A stretch of 6,095 nt of DNA from an uncultured Bacillaceae bacterium (GTDB taxonomy: Bacteria; Bacillota; Bacilli; Bacillales; Amphibacillaceae), in NCBI GenBank assembly GCA_945639745.1, contig CALZEK010000089.1, positions 1-6,095 on the forward strand, read 5' to 3'. Position 1 is the first letter of the stretch; the number at the start of each line of letters is the position of its first letter. The notes under the pieces are model-generated. The model saw only the letters and a program-made list of their open reading frames with translations, had not been told where the DNA came from and searched no databases. This document shows, one piece after another, positions 5,013 through 6,095 of the stretch. The position numbers were made by a program, and so were the translations under genes.

Positions 5013-6095
5013 TGCTAAAGATTTATTTAAACAAAGATTAAATGAACATATCCAAACATTAAGCCGTTACCTACGTTATATTTTAAATGGGCATACAACT
5101 ATCGCAATACTCTTTTTAATATCTGTTTTAGCAGTCTATTATCAACAATGGTTAAGTACATTAACAGCAGATTTTCCGACAGCATTTGTGATCGGAATTG
5201 CATTTGGAGTTGTTATTACAATCACACCAATCCAAACATTTTTAAAAAAACCAGATTTGGTTTTTATAACTGTTGCTGAAAATAAAATGCATGCTTATTT
5301 TAAACGGGCTAAAATATACAGTTTTGTGATTCAACTTTATATAATATTTATTGTAGCAGCAGCTTTTGGTCCCATGTATACAAATGCATATCCAGAACGC
5401 AGTGGATCAGGATTTTTATTAATTCTAGTAATGATGTTGCTTGCTAAATATATTAATATGTCAATTAGCTGGTGGATGTTAAAGATAAGACAAATTAATA
5501 TTCGTCGCATAGATATGTTAATTAGGCTCTGTTTAAATAGTGGTTTATTTATCAGTATTATATCAAAATCTTACATTATTCTAACAGTTATAATTTTCTT
5601 GTTTATTATTGTAGCGTTTTATGATTATTACATATCTCGTCAACAATCAGGACTTGCATGGGATGTGCTTGTGGAGAAAGATTCAAATCGAATGCACTTA
5701 TTTTACCGAATGGCTAGTATGTTTGTAGAAGTCCCCCATCTTAAAGCAAGAGTTAAACATCGAAAAATATTAACAAGATTGATAGAAAAAACAATGCCAT
5801 TTAAACAAACAAAAAGCTATCCATATTTAGACAGGTTAATCTTTATAAGAAGTAATGATTATATTACTATGTATTTACGTTTAATTGTATTAGGAAGTAT
5901 TATTATTTATTTTGTTCCTAGTGATCTATTAAAAATCGTTTTAGGCGTATTATTTCTTTATATGAGTAATTTTCAAATGATTGCATTATATCATCATAAT
6001 AGAATGAACATGTGGTTAGACTTATATCCATTAAGAGAGAGTAATCGTCGTAAAGAATTTGTTACATACATGATAAAGTTAACAAGTATTCAAAC
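5005..6095 (+). CDS. ecsB: ABC transporter permease EcsB, 5' part (3' end outside window)
   Basis: The frame is open from ATG 5005 to the last base with no stop: 363 full codons of a family about 400 residues long, so roughly the last 40-50 residues are missing. EcsB is the membrane subunit that pairs with EcsA. A charged cytoplasmic N terminus (about 30 residues) precedes hydrophobic segments at about residues 31-50, 61-78, 107-126, 136-152, 182-210 (probably two helices) and 289-328 (two helices). A long polar loop lies at about 211-288 and contains the conserved-looking FYRMASMFVEVPHLKARVKHR. The start overlaps the end of ecsA by 8 nt in another frame, with AAAGGA at 4991-4996 placed 8 nt upstream, so the two are translationally coupled. 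No frameshift or internal stop is seen. Confidence 0.92.
   Translation, partial: MFDAKDLFKQRLNEHIQTLSRYLRYILNGHTTIAILFLISVLAVYYQQWLSTLTADFPTAFVIGIAFGVVITITPIQTFLKKPDLVFITVAENKMHAYFKRAKIYSFVIQLYIIFIVAAAFGPMYTNAYPERSGSGFLLILVMMLLAKYINMSISWWMLKIRQINIRRIDMLIRLCLNSGLFISIISKSYIILTVIIFLFIIVAFYDYYISRQQSGLAWDVLVEKDSNRMHLFYRMASMFVEVPHLKARVKHRKILTRLIEKTMPFKQTKSYPYLDRLIFIRSNDYITMYLRLIVLGSIIIYFVPSDLLKIVLGVLFLYMSNFQMIALYHHNRMNMWLDLYPLRESNRRKEFVTYMIKLTSIQ

Noticed and set aside
1..6095. Mobile element, prophage, toxin-antitoxin or defence system
   Set aside because: All genes belong to a conserved core-genome neighbourhood; there are no transposases, integrases, terminal repeats, tRNA genes or unexplained long gene-free stretches.

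Overview
The window is an AT-rich (about 30% GC by eye) chromosomal segment of a Gram-positive bacterium of the order Bacillales. This rests on strong Shine-Dalgarno sites, sigma-A-like promoters, TTG start use, a lipoprotein foldase PrsA, and gene order: yhaN-yhaM / prsA / yhaH-hit / ecsA-ecsB is the conserved yha-prsA-hit-ecs neighbourhood known from Bacillus subtilis and its relatives. I cannot name the genus. The very acidic PrsA hints at a halotolerant or alkaliphilic lineage, which is inference only.

Layout. 1-1206 (+): the C-terminal 401 codons of a YhaN-type coiled-coil ATPase, open at the left edge; its first ~80 bases are a strange G-free A/C stretch. 1240-2187 (+): yhaM, a 3'-5' exoribonuclease with an OB fold and an HD domain. 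A strong bidirectional terminator (2182-2227) separates it from prsA (2230-3114, -), a secreted lipoprotein foldase starting at TTG. A promoter region and a second terminator (3234-3266, - strand) follow. Then come yhaH (3274-3645, -) and hit (3681-4109, -), probably one operon transcribed hit then yhaH. A divergent 156-bp promoter region (4110-4265) leads to ecsA (4266-5012, +) and ecsB (5005-6095, +, cut by the right edge).

How the genes fit together. YhaN and YhaM are nucleic-acid-processing proteins. PrsA folds exported proteins outside the membrane, YhaH is a small membrane-anchored protein of unknown role, Hit is a nucleotide-phosphoramidate/nucleotide hydrolase, and EcsAB is an ABC exporter linked to secretion and to intramembrane proteolysis of signal peptides. 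Compared with B. subtilis as I recall it, the block is compact: no yhaL, yhaK, yhaI, hpr/scoC or trpP lies between the genes seen here.

I found no convincing undescribed system. The items most worth checking are the A/C-only left edge, the 9-bp tandem repeat in the hit/ecs promoter region, the acidic PrsA, and the pheromone-like end of the PrsA signal peptide next to the Ecs exporter.
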